Assembly: GCA_028691575.1 (NCBI GenBank)
Contig: JAQUYY010000068.1
Location: 1 to 8,653, forward strand
Reading direction: 5' to 3'
Source: Candidatus Gastranaerophilales bacterium
GTDB lineage: Bacteria; Cyanobacteriota; Vampirovibrionia; Gastranaerophilales; JAQUYY01
Length of the DNA stretch: 8,653 bases
Shown: positions 1 through 6,452 of the stretch, piece after piece
Numbering within the stretch: position 1 is the stretch's first letter
How the letters are laid out: every line of letters starts with the position of its first letter
Translations under genes and position numbers: made by a program
Notes under the pieces: generated by a model
What the model was told of the DNA's origin: nothing
The model's input: only the letters and a program-made list of their open reading frames with translations
Database searches by the model: none

Positions 1-2095
1 GAGCAAATTTAATACATTCTTCTTTGATGTCACCTGCGCCATAGGCTTTTGTTTTTGCATCCGTTCCGGATGGGCGAATTTCAATGTATTTATTGTCAAA
101 TTCAAGGTAAGTTCCATCACCTACAAATTTTATTGCTTTTAAATTAAAAAAATCCAATTCTTTAAATGTATCTTGTAAAATTTCTTTTCCTTGTTCGAAT
201 GTCAGCTTATTTGTCCTTATTGCAACTGCTATTGACAAGTAGAAAATGTCATTTTGGGTTCTTAACGCTTCCCCTTCGGTTTTAGCTTTTTTCAATGCCT
301 CAATGTCAGGCTCACTCTCATTATAGTAAGCAATATCTTCTCTTATATCATATTTGGCAATAATATTATTTTCGTAAAAAACTTGTTCTAAATTATCAGA
401 AAGCATTTTATTCTGATTTTCCAATTTGCAGGCAAGAGCTGAAGAAATAATTATAGCTTCTGTTGCGCTTTTTTCTCTCATTGCTACTGCTATTCTTCCG
501 GCATTACTTTCGATAAGTTTTTCAGGTCCGATAATCATTCCGCCACTTTCTTCTCCTGCAAAAACAAGTCGCGGCTGTTTTCCAAGATTTATTTCACTTC
601 CAAAAATATCTGTTATCAAAACGTCTTTATCCGGATTTTTAATAATTTGCTTTTCGACTTTTTTCATAACATTTGCAAGTTCTTTAAACCCAACAGGAGT
701 ATTTATTACTTTGATATCATTGTTTTTAGCCCATTCATCCCATGCAAGAGCTGATGCCGTAGTCTTTATTATGAAACGTGAATGATTTTGCCATTGGTTT
801 TCGGCTTTTAGTTGTTTCATATGAAAATCCATAGTTATTAAAAAACTCTGATTAGGCGTATATACTGTCAAAATACGATTATCATCAAGTTTAATATAAT
901 CAATGCCCAGCTTATTAAGCTTTGCAATTTTGTTAATATTTTCAATCTGAGCAAGACTTAACCTGTCATGATCAGGATCTGTCATTAAAATAACAGTTCC
1001 AGCAGGTTTATCTGTTAATTTTTCAACATAATTCATTGTCTCAATTACAGGCATAGAGACAGTTCCGTCTTCTTTGCGTTTCAAAATAGCAACATCAACA
1101 GAATAGTCAAAAAATTCTTTTTTACCTGTTTTCGGATTTGTGTCAATTTTGCCTATGCCGTGAAAAAAAGGGTCTTCCTCTGTATTAAACCAGATATATT
1201 TATCTGCAATTTTTAAATTTTCAAAAACTTTGCTTAATGTCTGATAAGCACTGCCTCCAACATTTTCAATAATAATAGGTTTTTGAGCGTTTTTTATAAA
1301 GTTCAAATTACTTTTAGAAGCAACTCCGTTTTTCAAGTATTCGACATATAAATCAACTCCGTTATTTAAAATTTTCATTGTTTTTTCTGAAATATATTCA
1401 TTATTTGCATTTGCGATTTTTATTTCATAATTGCCGTTTTGCTCGACTTGTGTAAAAATTCTTTTCATTTCTTCTACAAATTCCGTCGATTCTTCCGGAA
1501 GATATTGGCTTCCTTGATTATTTAAATCTTTTGTAGCTGTTTTCACACTGATACCGTGACTTGAAGTTACATATTCTCCGCCCAACAAATCTAATTTGAA
1601 GGCAAGAAAAGATGCTAGCCAGATTGGAATTGTTTTTCTGTCTTTTACAACATGCGTTTTAACTTTGTGTGCAGCTTGAATTCTGGCGATTAAGTCGACG
1701 TATTTTTTTGAATTGTATCGAACTTCTGATGCAGCAATTTTATGAATTTGTTTCTCAGGGTATTTTTTATCTGCTACTAATGCTTTTGCTTCTGTAGCAA
1801 GCAATATACCGATTAAATTTATAGGAAATCTTGTATCCCAAGGGTATAAAATGTTTTGATTTCCCCGAATACCTGCAGTTGAAGCTTTTGCCTCTTTTTC
1901 ATAATTTTCAAACCATTCTTTTAAGCCTAATCCTTCAGGATTTGTTTTTTCGTCATATTTGTCTAAATGTTCTTTTTTTAAAATAAAATTTATTTCATTT
2001 TTATCATCAATATTAACAATAGGAGTTTTTTTTATGTACTCAGGTGTAGTTTTTTCAATTAATTCTAAAAGACCTTTTTCTAAATTATTATTCAT
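1..2095 (-). CDS. Long alpha-D-phosphohexomutase (phosphoglucomutase/phosphomannomutase family), C-terminus cut by window edge
   Basis: The minus-strand frame is open from an ATG at 2095 to the left edge, giving 698 codons without a stop. All family signatures are seen in order: STAGIRG (residues 72-78), serine loop TSSHGI (177-182, phosphoserine expected at Ser179), metal loop DPDHDR (373-378, three Asp kept), TPVGFK (466-471), sugar loop GEESGG (514-519) and phosphate loop RPSGTDAKTK (674-683). The family moves phosphate between C6 and C1 of a hexose (glucose-6-P to glucose-1-P, or the mannose or glucosamine equivalents) in the cytoplasm via a phosphoserine and Mg2+. GEESGG favours glucose or mannose-type substrates, but the sugar cannot be fixed by eye. 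Usual members are about 450-580 residues, so this one is long, with the extra residues spread between motifs. The serine loop departs from the common TASHNP. Little remains beyond the edge, perhaps a few tens of residues. It lies downstream of the acyltransferase gene, separated by a terminator-like hairpin. Family is near certain; exact substrate is open. Confidence 0.93.
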   Translation of the reverse strand, partial: MNNNLEKGLLELIEKTTPEYIKKTPIVNIDDKNEINFILKKEHLDKYDEKTNPEGLGLKEWFENYEKEAKASTAGIRGNQNILYPWDTRFPINLIGILLATEAKALVADKKYPEKQIHKIAASEVRYNSKKYVDLIARIQAAHKVKTHVVKDRKTIPIWLASFLAFKLDLLGGEYVTSSHGISVKTATKDLNNQGSQYLPEESTEFVEEMKRIFTQVEQNGNYEIKIANANNEYISEKTMKILNNGVDLYVEYLKNGVASKSNLNFIKNAQKPIIIENVGGSAYQTLSKVFENLKIADKYIWFNTEEDPFFHGIGKIDTNPKTGKKEFFDYSVDVAILKRKEDGTVSMPVIETMNYVEKLTDKPAGTVILMTDPDHDRLSLAQIENINKIAKLNKLGIDYIKLDDNRILTVYTPNQSFLITMDFHMKQLKAENQWQNHSRFIIKTTASALAWDEWAKNNDIKVINTPVGFKELANVMKKVEKQIIKNPDKDVLITDIFGSEINLGKQPRLVFAGEESGGMIIGPEKLIESNAGRIAVAMREKSATEAIIISSALACKLENQNKMLSDNLEQVFYENNIIAKYDIREDIAYYNESEPDIEALKKAKTEGEALRTQNDIFYLSIAVAIRTNKLTFEQGKEILQDTFKELDFFNLKAIKFVGDGTYLEFDNKYIEIRPSGTDAKTKAYGAGDIKEECIKFA

Positions 2096-2123
2096 TTTTT
2101 CATCCCGTACTCTCGTGTAATTT

Positions 2124-2157
2124 AAAAAGCACAACCGACCTTATTCGATTGTACTTT
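2124..2157 (-). terminator. Hairpin plus T-run after the acyltransferase gene, in front of the phosphohexomutase
   Basis: Read on the minus strand, bases 2157-2145 can pair with 2138-2126 over 13 positions around a 6-base loop (2144-2139). Two of the pairs are G-U. The 3' side runs into five T (2128-2124). On the plus strand the two G-U pairs become A-C mismatches, so the structure is better in minus-strand RNA. It sits 40 bases past the acyltransferase stop and about 30 bases before the phosphohexomutase ATG. The simplest reading is an intrinsic terminator of the acyltransferase transcript; an attenuator in the phosphohexomutase leader is the alternative. Confidence 0.6.
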
Positions 2158-2162
2158 ACAGT

Positions 2163-2191
2163 ATTTTAAGCGAAAAAGAAAATTATTACAA
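2163..2191 (-). promoter_or_regulatory. Candidate sigma70-type promoter before the phosphohexomutase
   Basis: On the minus strand TTGTAA (2191-2186) is followed after 17 bases by TAAAAT (2168-2163). Both are 4-5 of 6 matches to the consensus with ideal spacing, but such matches are easy to find in AT-rich DNA. Transcription would start near 2156, so the hairpin at 2157-2124 would be the very first part of the RNA. That is either a leader attenuator or an argument that this promoter is spurious. No better promoter is seen between the hairpin and the ATG. Confidence 0.3.
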
Positions 2192-2196
2192 AAACA

Positions 2197-2985
2197 TTAC
2201 AATTTAGCACGAACAAACACTTTAAACTTTTTTTCAACCATCTTGATACTGTTGAGTTTTGAAGTAAATAAATATTCATAATCATCAAATTGACCTTTTG
2301 ATATTTCATATCGTTGTTTATCAAGTAAGTTGGTAAAATTTTCTGCCAATTCTGTACTAAAAATTTTTCTGTCTATTTCCGTATTTTTATTAATAATGAT
2401 AGGTTTGCCTACTTCGACAAGGATTTCCGGCTTATCTTCTCTTAAAAACTCATATCTGTGAGCAATCGGAAGAAGATTTACTCCACCAGATTTTTGGGCT
2501 AAATAAGAAAGTCCCGATGAAAATTTAACAGGTCTGTAATCAGGAGGTAAAACAAGACCTTGAGGAAAAAGGTGTACTGATTTTTGGGGATCTTTTAAAA
2601 GCCCTAGTGCATATCTTAATGCTCTCATTGATGCTTGCGGAGAATTTTTTTCTACCGAAAACGCTCCTATTTTTGACAATAAAGGCATTCTTTCTAATTC
2701 TTCAATCATAAGATACATTTCAGTCTTAAAAAATTTTTTATTAAGCATATAAATGACTTGACCATCCCACCAACAAAGATGGTTTGCATAAATAATCGTA
2801 CTTTTGCTTTTATCCCTCAACTCAAAATTATGCGCATTTTTTATACGCATTGAGTAAAATCGGCCTCTCATTAAACGAAAAAACATATAATCCGCAACTT
2901 TAAGCCAAAAAGGATTCCTAATACCTGTAATTAAGGGGTTATCCTTTTCTTTTGTTTTTTCAACTATAGTTTGTACTCCACTCAT
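2197..2985 (-). CDS. PlsC-like 1-acyl-glycerol-3-phosphate acyltransferase family protein
   Basis: This 262-residue protein shows the blocks of the glycerolipid acyltransferase (PlsC/LPLAT) fold. The catalytic H-x4-D motif is NHLCWWDG (His69, Asp74). Block II is GAFSVEKNS (about 107-115), block III is FPQG (140-143) followed by a Pro-rich LPPDYRP stretch, and block IV is LLPIAH (171-176). The family transfers an acyl chain from acyl-ACP or acyl-CoA to a hydroxyl of a lipid or sugar-lipid at the cytoplasmic membrane. The classic block III is FPEG; Gln replaces Glu here, and Trp-Trp before the Asp marks a subgroup of unknown acceptor. There is no clear transmembrane helix, so it is probably peripheral. 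The ATG is preceded only by a weak AGGA, 15 bases away. It has its own promoter box and terminator-like hairpin, so it seems to be a single-gene unit. It could modify phospholipid or an envelope glycolipid; the acceptor is not visible. Confidence 0.85.
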   Translation of the reverse strand: MSGVQTIVEKTKEKDNPLITGIRNPFWLKVADYMFFRLMRGRFYSMRIKNAHNFELRDKSKSTIIYANHLCWWDGQVIYMLNKKFFKTEMYLMIEELERMPLLSKIGAFSVEKNSPQASMRALRYALGLLKDPQKSVHLFPQGLVLPPDYRPVKFSSGLSYLAQKSGGVNLLPIAHRYEFLREDKPEILVEVGKPIIINKNTEIDRKIFSTELAENFTNLLDKQRYEISKGQFDDYEYLFTSKLNSIKMVEKKFKVFVRAKL

Positions 2986-3027
2986 AATTTAAAAAAACAA
3001 TCCTATTATTCTCTCCATTTACACTCG

Positions 3028-3056
3028 ATTATAAAAGTATAACAAAATTTTTAAAA
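3028..3056 (-). promoter_or_regulatory. Candidate promoter of the acyltransferase gene
   Basis: A perfect TATAAT lies on the minus strand at 3033-3028. At 17 bases upstream the -35 is only TTTTAA (3056-3051). It lies between the rfbH terminator (3083-3121) and the acyltransferase ATG (2985), leaving a leader of roughly 35 bases. The position after a terminator strengthens the case more than the poor -35. Confidence 0.45.
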
Positions 3057-3082
3057 TTAGTATATATGTTAAAAAAATTAGC

Positions 3083-3121
3083 AAAAAATATTAACATAAC
3101 CGCATATGGCTAAATTAATAT
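3083..3121 (-). terminator. Intrinsic terminator of the rfbG-rfbH unit
   Basis: On the minus strand bases 3121-3108 pair with 3101-3088 at 13 of 14 positions (two G-U, one mismatch) around a 6-base loop. Six T follow (3088-3083). The stem is AT-rich with a G/C-paired top. It begins 9 bases past the rfbH stop codon. The G-U pairs are lost on the plus strand, so it serves minus-strand transcription, ending the sugar operon. Confidence 0.68.
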
Positions 3122-3129
3122 GTTTGCAT

Positions 3130-4515
3130 TTATACTTTTATTTTGGGCTTTTCTTTAGTTTTTAAGTTTATGAATTCATCAAAAATTCTTATAACATAAG
3201 TTAATTGTTCTTTTTTTAAACCGGGCCAAAGTCCTATCCAAAAACTATTTTTCATTATATTTTCAGTAATGGGCAACATTTGATATTCACTATCGGTTAA
3301 GTTTTTTGAATTTAAAATTCCCGAATTTTTTATTCGAAGTTTGATATCATGCTCCACAAACGATGGCTGTCTTAGCAAATTCCCCGCAAAAAGCTCTCTT
3401 GTGCCTACATTATGGCTTTCCAAATATTTTACCAGTTCCTGCTTGGAAAAATATTCATTTTCTTTAATTGTTATAATAAATCCAAACCAGGAAGGCTCTG
3501 CATTAGGTATAGCTTTTGGTAAAATGAGATATTTTTCGAATTTTCTTAAGCCTGCATATAAATATTTAAAATGCAACCATCTTTTATTTATAAACATTTC
3601 AGCTTTATCAAGCTGTGCAAGACCGCATGCTGCTTGCCAATCAGTTATTTTTAAATTGTAGCCGACATGAGAATATGTATATTTATGATCATATCCAAAA
3701 GGTAGATTTCCCAACTTATAGCTAAATCTTTTATGGCAACTGTTATCTTTGCCCGGAGGACACCAACAATCACGTCCCCAGTCACGAAAAGACATTAAAA
3801 TTCGATATAATTGAGTATCATTTGTTATAAGAGCGCCTCCTTCTCCCGTTGTAATATGGTGAGCAGGGTAAAAACTCAATGTTCCGATATGCCCGAATGT
3901 TCCTGTTAATTTATTCTCAAACCTTGCTCCGAAGGCATCACAGTTATCTTCAATCAGCCATAAATTATATTTTTCACAAATTTTTGAAATTTCATCAAGA
4001 TTAAAAACATTTCCTAATGTGTGGGCAATAAATATAGCTTTGGTTTTGGGTGTGATAGCTGCACTTATTTGAGAGGAATCAATATTATAAGTTTCTTTTT
4101 CCACGTCAATAAAAACAGGGATTAAGCCATTTTGAACAATCGGATTTACTGTTGTCGGAAATCCTGCTGCTACTGTAATTACTTCATCACCTTTGTTTAA
4201 CTTTCTATCGCCTAATTTGTATGACGTTAAAGCTGAAATGGCAAGTAAATTTGCTGAAGAACCGGAATTTACACTCAAAGCATGCTTAACATTAAAAAAA
4301 TTCGCCAGTTTTTTTTCAAATTCTTCGTTAAAATGACCTGCAGTAAGCCACATATCAAGCGTTGCATCAAGCATGTTTGAAAGTTCTTCCTTCCCCAATA
4401 CTTTTCCCGATGCAGGAATGTATTTTGAACCGTTTTCAGTTGGTTTAGCTATATTGTAATAAGCAAATGAGAGAGTTTTTATTGAATTTTTTAATAAATT
4501 TAAAATAAATTGCAT
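3130..4515 (-). CDS. rfbH: CDP-6-deoxy-4-hexulose 3-dehydrase (E1, RfbH/AscC type)
   Basis: This PMP-dependent iron-sulfur enzyme removes the C3 hydroxyl of CDP-4-keto-6-deoxyglucose on the way to CDP-3,6-dideoxyhexoses (abequose, paratose, tyvelose, ascarylose). The 461-residue sequence has the fold-I aminotransferase layout with SGSSANL (84-90), AAGFPTTVNP (116-125) and IEDNCDAFG (188-196). The catalytic lysine is replaced by His in SFYPAHHITTGEGG (His about 220), the hallmark that separates E1 from sugar aminotransferases. Cluster cysteines are visible as DCWC (250, 252), DNSC (260) and Cys192, followed by the family block FGYDHKYTYSH. It is slightly longer than the enterobacterial protein (about 437), mainly from a different N-terminus and a Lys-rich tail. 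The start overlaps the end of rfbG by 16 bases, and AAGGG 10 bases upstream inside rfbG suggests coupled translation. The partner reductase (RfbI/AscD) is not in the window. Confidence 0.96.
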   Translation of the reverse strand: MQFILNLLKNSIKTLSFAYYNIAKPTENGSKYIPASGKVLGKEELSNMLDATLDMWLTAGHFNEEFEKKLANFFNVKHALSVNSGSSANLLAISALTSYKLGDRKLNKGDEVITVAAGFPTTVNPIVQNGLIPVFIDVEKETYNIDSSQISAAITPKTKAIFIAHTLGNVFNLDEISKICEKYNLWLIEDNCDAFGARFENKLTGTFGHIGTLSFYPAHHITTGEGGALITNDTQLYRILMSFRDWGRDCWCPPGKDNSCHKRFSYKLGNLPFGYDHKYTYSHVGYNLKITDWQAACGLAQLDKAEMFINKRWLHFKYLYAGLRKFEKYLILPKAIPNAEPSWFGFIITIKENEYFSKQELVKYLESHNVGTRELFAGNLLRQPSFVEHDIKLRIKNSGILNSKNLTDSEYQMLPITENIMKNSFWIGLWPGLKKEQLTYVIRIFDEFINLKTKEKPKIKV

Positions 4516-5624
4516 TGATCTAAAACCCTTTTTTCTTCTATATAACTTGCTTTTTGAGCGAAATTTATAATTTGATTTAGTGTAAATTCTTGTATGTCTT
4601 TTTTCTCCTGCAACGTTTTATACCAGCTAACAGCCTCATTTAAGGCTTCATCTATTGAATAAACAGGTTGCCATTTTAAATGAGTAGCAGCTTTTGTTAT
4701 ATCTAATTGTAAAAGATTTGATTCATGCCATGTTTCTTTTGCATCGATACGATATCCGCCATCCCCCCAGATTTTTATGGTTTTTCGAACTATTTGCTCT
4801 ACAGTAGCAACTTCATTTTTTAAAGGTCCAAAATTCCAGCCTTCATTGAAGGATTTACCATTTTGATACATATAAGAAGCTAATAGCAAGTATCCGCCAA
4901 GAGGTTCTAATACAAATTGCCAGGGACGTGTGGCATGAGGATACCTAATTGTAATATATTCCTGATTGAGTAAGGATTTTATACAATCCGGCAATAGACG
5001 ACCTTCAGACCAGTCTCCACCACCGATAACATTACCTGCTCTTACAGATGCGATAGCTGTATTGTGTTTTTCTCCGTAATGTTTGGGGTTAAAGTAAGAA
5101 TTTCTATAAGACGATGTCAGAATTTCAGCCATAGCCTTGCTTGAACTGTACGGATCATACCCTCCGAGGCTATCCGTTTCCTTATATAGATAATTTATTT
5201 CCTTATTTTCATAGCACTTATCGCTGGTTATATTTACAAAAACTTTTGCGCAATCAACTTCTTTTATAACTTCAAACATGTTAATAGTGCCAAAAACATT
5301 GGTTTTGTATGTCATTTCAGGATAAATGTATGAATACCTGACCAAAGGCTGTGCAGCCATATGAAACACAAATTCCGGCTGATATTTTTTAAAAACTTTA
5401 AGAAGATTCTTCTTGTCGGCGACATCACCGATAATATGGGTTATCTGATTTTTTAAATCAAGACAATTGAATAAATCATACTCGTGTTTAGGTTCTAAGG
5501 CATACCCGATAACATTTGCACCCATATTTTTTAGCCAAAACGCAAGCCAAGAACCTTTAAAACCGGTATGTCCGCTGATTAAAACAGTTTTTCCGTTAAA
5601 AATTCCGTTAAAATACTCTTTCAT
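4500..5624 (-). CDS. rfbG: CDP-glucose 4,6-dehydratase
   Basis: This NAD-dependent extended short-chain dehydrogenase converts CDP-glucose to CDP-4-keto-6-deoxyglucose, the substrate of RfbH next door. The 374 residues open with the nucleotide-binding GHTGFKGSW (18-26). They contain HMAAQPLVRYS (88-98), the active-site block NITSDKCYEN (131-140), the Tyr-x3-Lys pair in YDPYSSSK (Tyr159, Lys163), RAGNVIGGGDW (195-205) and the sugar-nucleotide block RPWQFVLEPLGGYL. These are diagnostic for CDP-glucose rather than dTDP- or GDP-sugar dehydratases. Family members are usually about 355-360 residues; the extra 15 or so are at the C-terminus, in the region that overlaps rfbH. The ATG has a good AAGGAG ribosome site 10 bases upstream. 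It is the first gene of its unit and is divergent from the PilZ gene. The usual upstream rfbF (glucose-1-phosphate cytidylyltransferase) is not adjacent. Confidence 0.96.
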   Translation of the reverse strand: MKEYFNGIFNGKTVLISGHTGFKGSWLAFWLKNMGANVIGYALEPKHEYDLFNCLDLKNQITHIIGDVADKKNLLKVFKKYQPEFVFHMAAQPLVRYSYIYPEMTYKTNVFGTINMFEVIKEVDCAKVFVNITSDKCYENKEINYLYKETDSLGGYDPYSSSKAMAEILTSSYRNSYFNPKHYGEKHNTAIASVRAGNVIGGGDWSEGRLLPDCIKSLLNQEYITIRYPHATRPWQFVLEPLGGYLLLASYMYQNGKSFNEGWNFGPLKNEVATVEQIVRKTIKIWGDGGYRIDAKETWHESNLLQLDITKAATHLKWQPVYSIDEALNEAVSWYKTLQEKKDIQEFTLNQIINFAQKASYIEEKRVLDQCNLF

Positions 5625-5805
5625 GAATAATAATCTCCTTTGTTGTCAATGCTTATTAAGCAACAAAAAATTTTTTAAAATAATTACCCATGTCATTATA
5701 AATTAGTATAAATTTTTAAAAATCTCATACATTTATTGCGTTTTCTTTTTAAAAATTTTTGGTATTCTATAATATATGGTTATGAAATTATGAAATGGAA
5801 GAAAG
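5625..5805. promoter_or_regulatory. Divergent spacer with -10-like boxes for both directions
   Basis: This 181-base AT-rich spacer separates rfbG (minus) from the PilZ gene (plus). On the minus strand TATAAT lies at 5700-5695 and TATACT at 5710-5705. On the plus strand TATAAT lies at 5768-5773, about 32 bases before the PilZ ATG. No convincing -35 element (TTGACA-like) stands at the right distance for any of them; the plus-strand candidate is only CTTTTT at 5745-5750. The arrangement implies two divergent promoters, but exact starts cannot be fixed. Confidence 0.4.
5635..5667 (-). promoter_or_regulatory. rfbG ribosome binding site abutting a leader hairpin
   Basis: On the minus strand AAGGAG (5640-5635) lies 10 bases before the rfbG ATG. 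Just upstream, bases 5667-5661 (TTTGTTG) pair perfectly with 5645-5639 (CAACAAA) over 7 bp, and the short palindrome GCTTATTAAGC (plus strand) lies in the loop. The last two bases of the stem are the AA of AAGGAG, so folding would crowd the ribosome site. The site itself is secure; a regulatory role of the hairpin is a guess. Confidence 0.45.
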
Positions 5806-6420
5806 ATGGCAATATTTCAACAAGGTGATAAGGCTGTTATAAAATTTGATATATCTTCAATACGGCATGAAGAAGTTTCATGCGGAGTTGTAAGGGTAGA
5901 AAAAGACAGAATGATTTTAGATTTTCCTGATGATAAAATAAAAATAGCTTCATACCTGCCTGAAGGTAAGGATATAAATTTATTGATATACACAAGTACA
6001 GGGATTAGGGTTTTTGATTCAATAGTTATAAACTCGCCTTTTGAGGAAAATTTTATTGTCGAATATTATGAAGAAACAGATTTAATTCAAAGACGAGATT
6101 ATTTAAGAGTTGACATAGATTTAGACTTGATTCTTGCAAATTCTGAAGAACGGGTCAAAACAAAAGTTACTAATATCGGCGGCGGCGGTGTTCGATTTTT
6201 ATCAAACGGACATTTTATGCTTAATTCTCAATGGGATTTTACAATATATTCGCCATCATGGGATTTTCCGGTAAGAGGCATAGGAAATGTTATAAATACT
6301 TTAAAACTAAACGGACAATTGCAATCTGTGATACAATTTACAGAGATAAATGAGTTAGAAAGAAATAAAATTATTAAATTGTGTTTTGAAATAGAAGCTC
6401 ATAATTTAAAAAGGTCATAA
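5806..6420 (+). CDS. PilZ-domain protein (putative c-di-GMP receptor)
   Basis: This 204-residue protein has an N-terminal beta-rich part (about 1-92) resembling the YcgR-type N-domain seen before many PilZ domains, then a C-terminal PilZ domain. The domain starts with QRRDYLR (95-101), which contains the RxxxR c-di-GMP contact (Arg97, Arg101). The second PilZ motif, normally D/N-x-S-x-x-G, is NIGGGG (123-128): Asn and the last Gly are kept but Ser is Gly. PilZ proteins are usually cytoplasmic effectors that alter motility, pili or exopolysaccharide when c-di-GMP is bound. There is no signal peptide or membrane helix. The ATG at 5806 is preceded by GGA at 6 bases, and an in-frame TGA at 5791-5793 excludes an earlier start. 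The TPR gene begins 32 bases after its stop and a pilin gene follows, so a pilus role is plausible. Ligand binding is likely but unproven. Confidence 0.85.
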   Translation: MAIFQQGDKAVIKFDISSIRHEEVSCGVVRVEKDRMILDFPDDKIKIASYLPEGKDINLLIYTSTGIRVFDSIVINSPFEENFIVEYYEETDLIQRRDYLRVDIDLDLILANSEERVKTKVTNIGGGGVRFLSNGHFMLNSQWDFTIYSPSWDFPVRGIGNVINTLKLNGQLQSVIQFTEINELERNKIIKLCFEIEAHNLKRS

Positions 6421-6452
6421 GAGATACTCCTACAATAATAAAGCTGAAATAG

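Noticed and set aside
426..785. Open frame of 119 codons on the plus strand
   Set aside because: It lies wholly opposite the phosphohexomutase, whose motifs are read continuously through this stretch; its translation is Ser/Phe/Ile-rich without any recognisable pattern.
3341..3661. Open frame of 106 codons on the plus strand
   Set aside because: It is antisense to rfbH, which is well supported by family motifs; no ribosome site or recognisable domain.
3130..4515. Reading the E1 gene as a DegT/DnrJ-type sugar aminotransferase
   Set aside because: The PLP lysine is replaced by His in the FYPAHH block and the iron-sulfur cysteines are present, which identify the 3-dehydrase.
5644..5649. Perfect TTGACA on the minus strand before rfbG as a -35 box
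   Set aside because: It is only about 20 bases from the rfbG ATG, leaving no room for a -10 box and transcript start; it belongs to the leader hairpin loop and arm.
5467..5706. Plus-strand frame running from rfbG into the divergent spacer
   Set aside because: Mostly antisense to the conserved nucleotide-binding N-terminus of rfbG; the spacer part is only low-complexity AT-rich coding.
5776..5793. Six-codon reading frame (ATG to TGA) ahead of the PilZ gene
   Set aside because: It has no ribosome site, begins within a few bases of the -10-like box, and most likely is not transcribed as a unit; chance ATG in AT-rich DNA.
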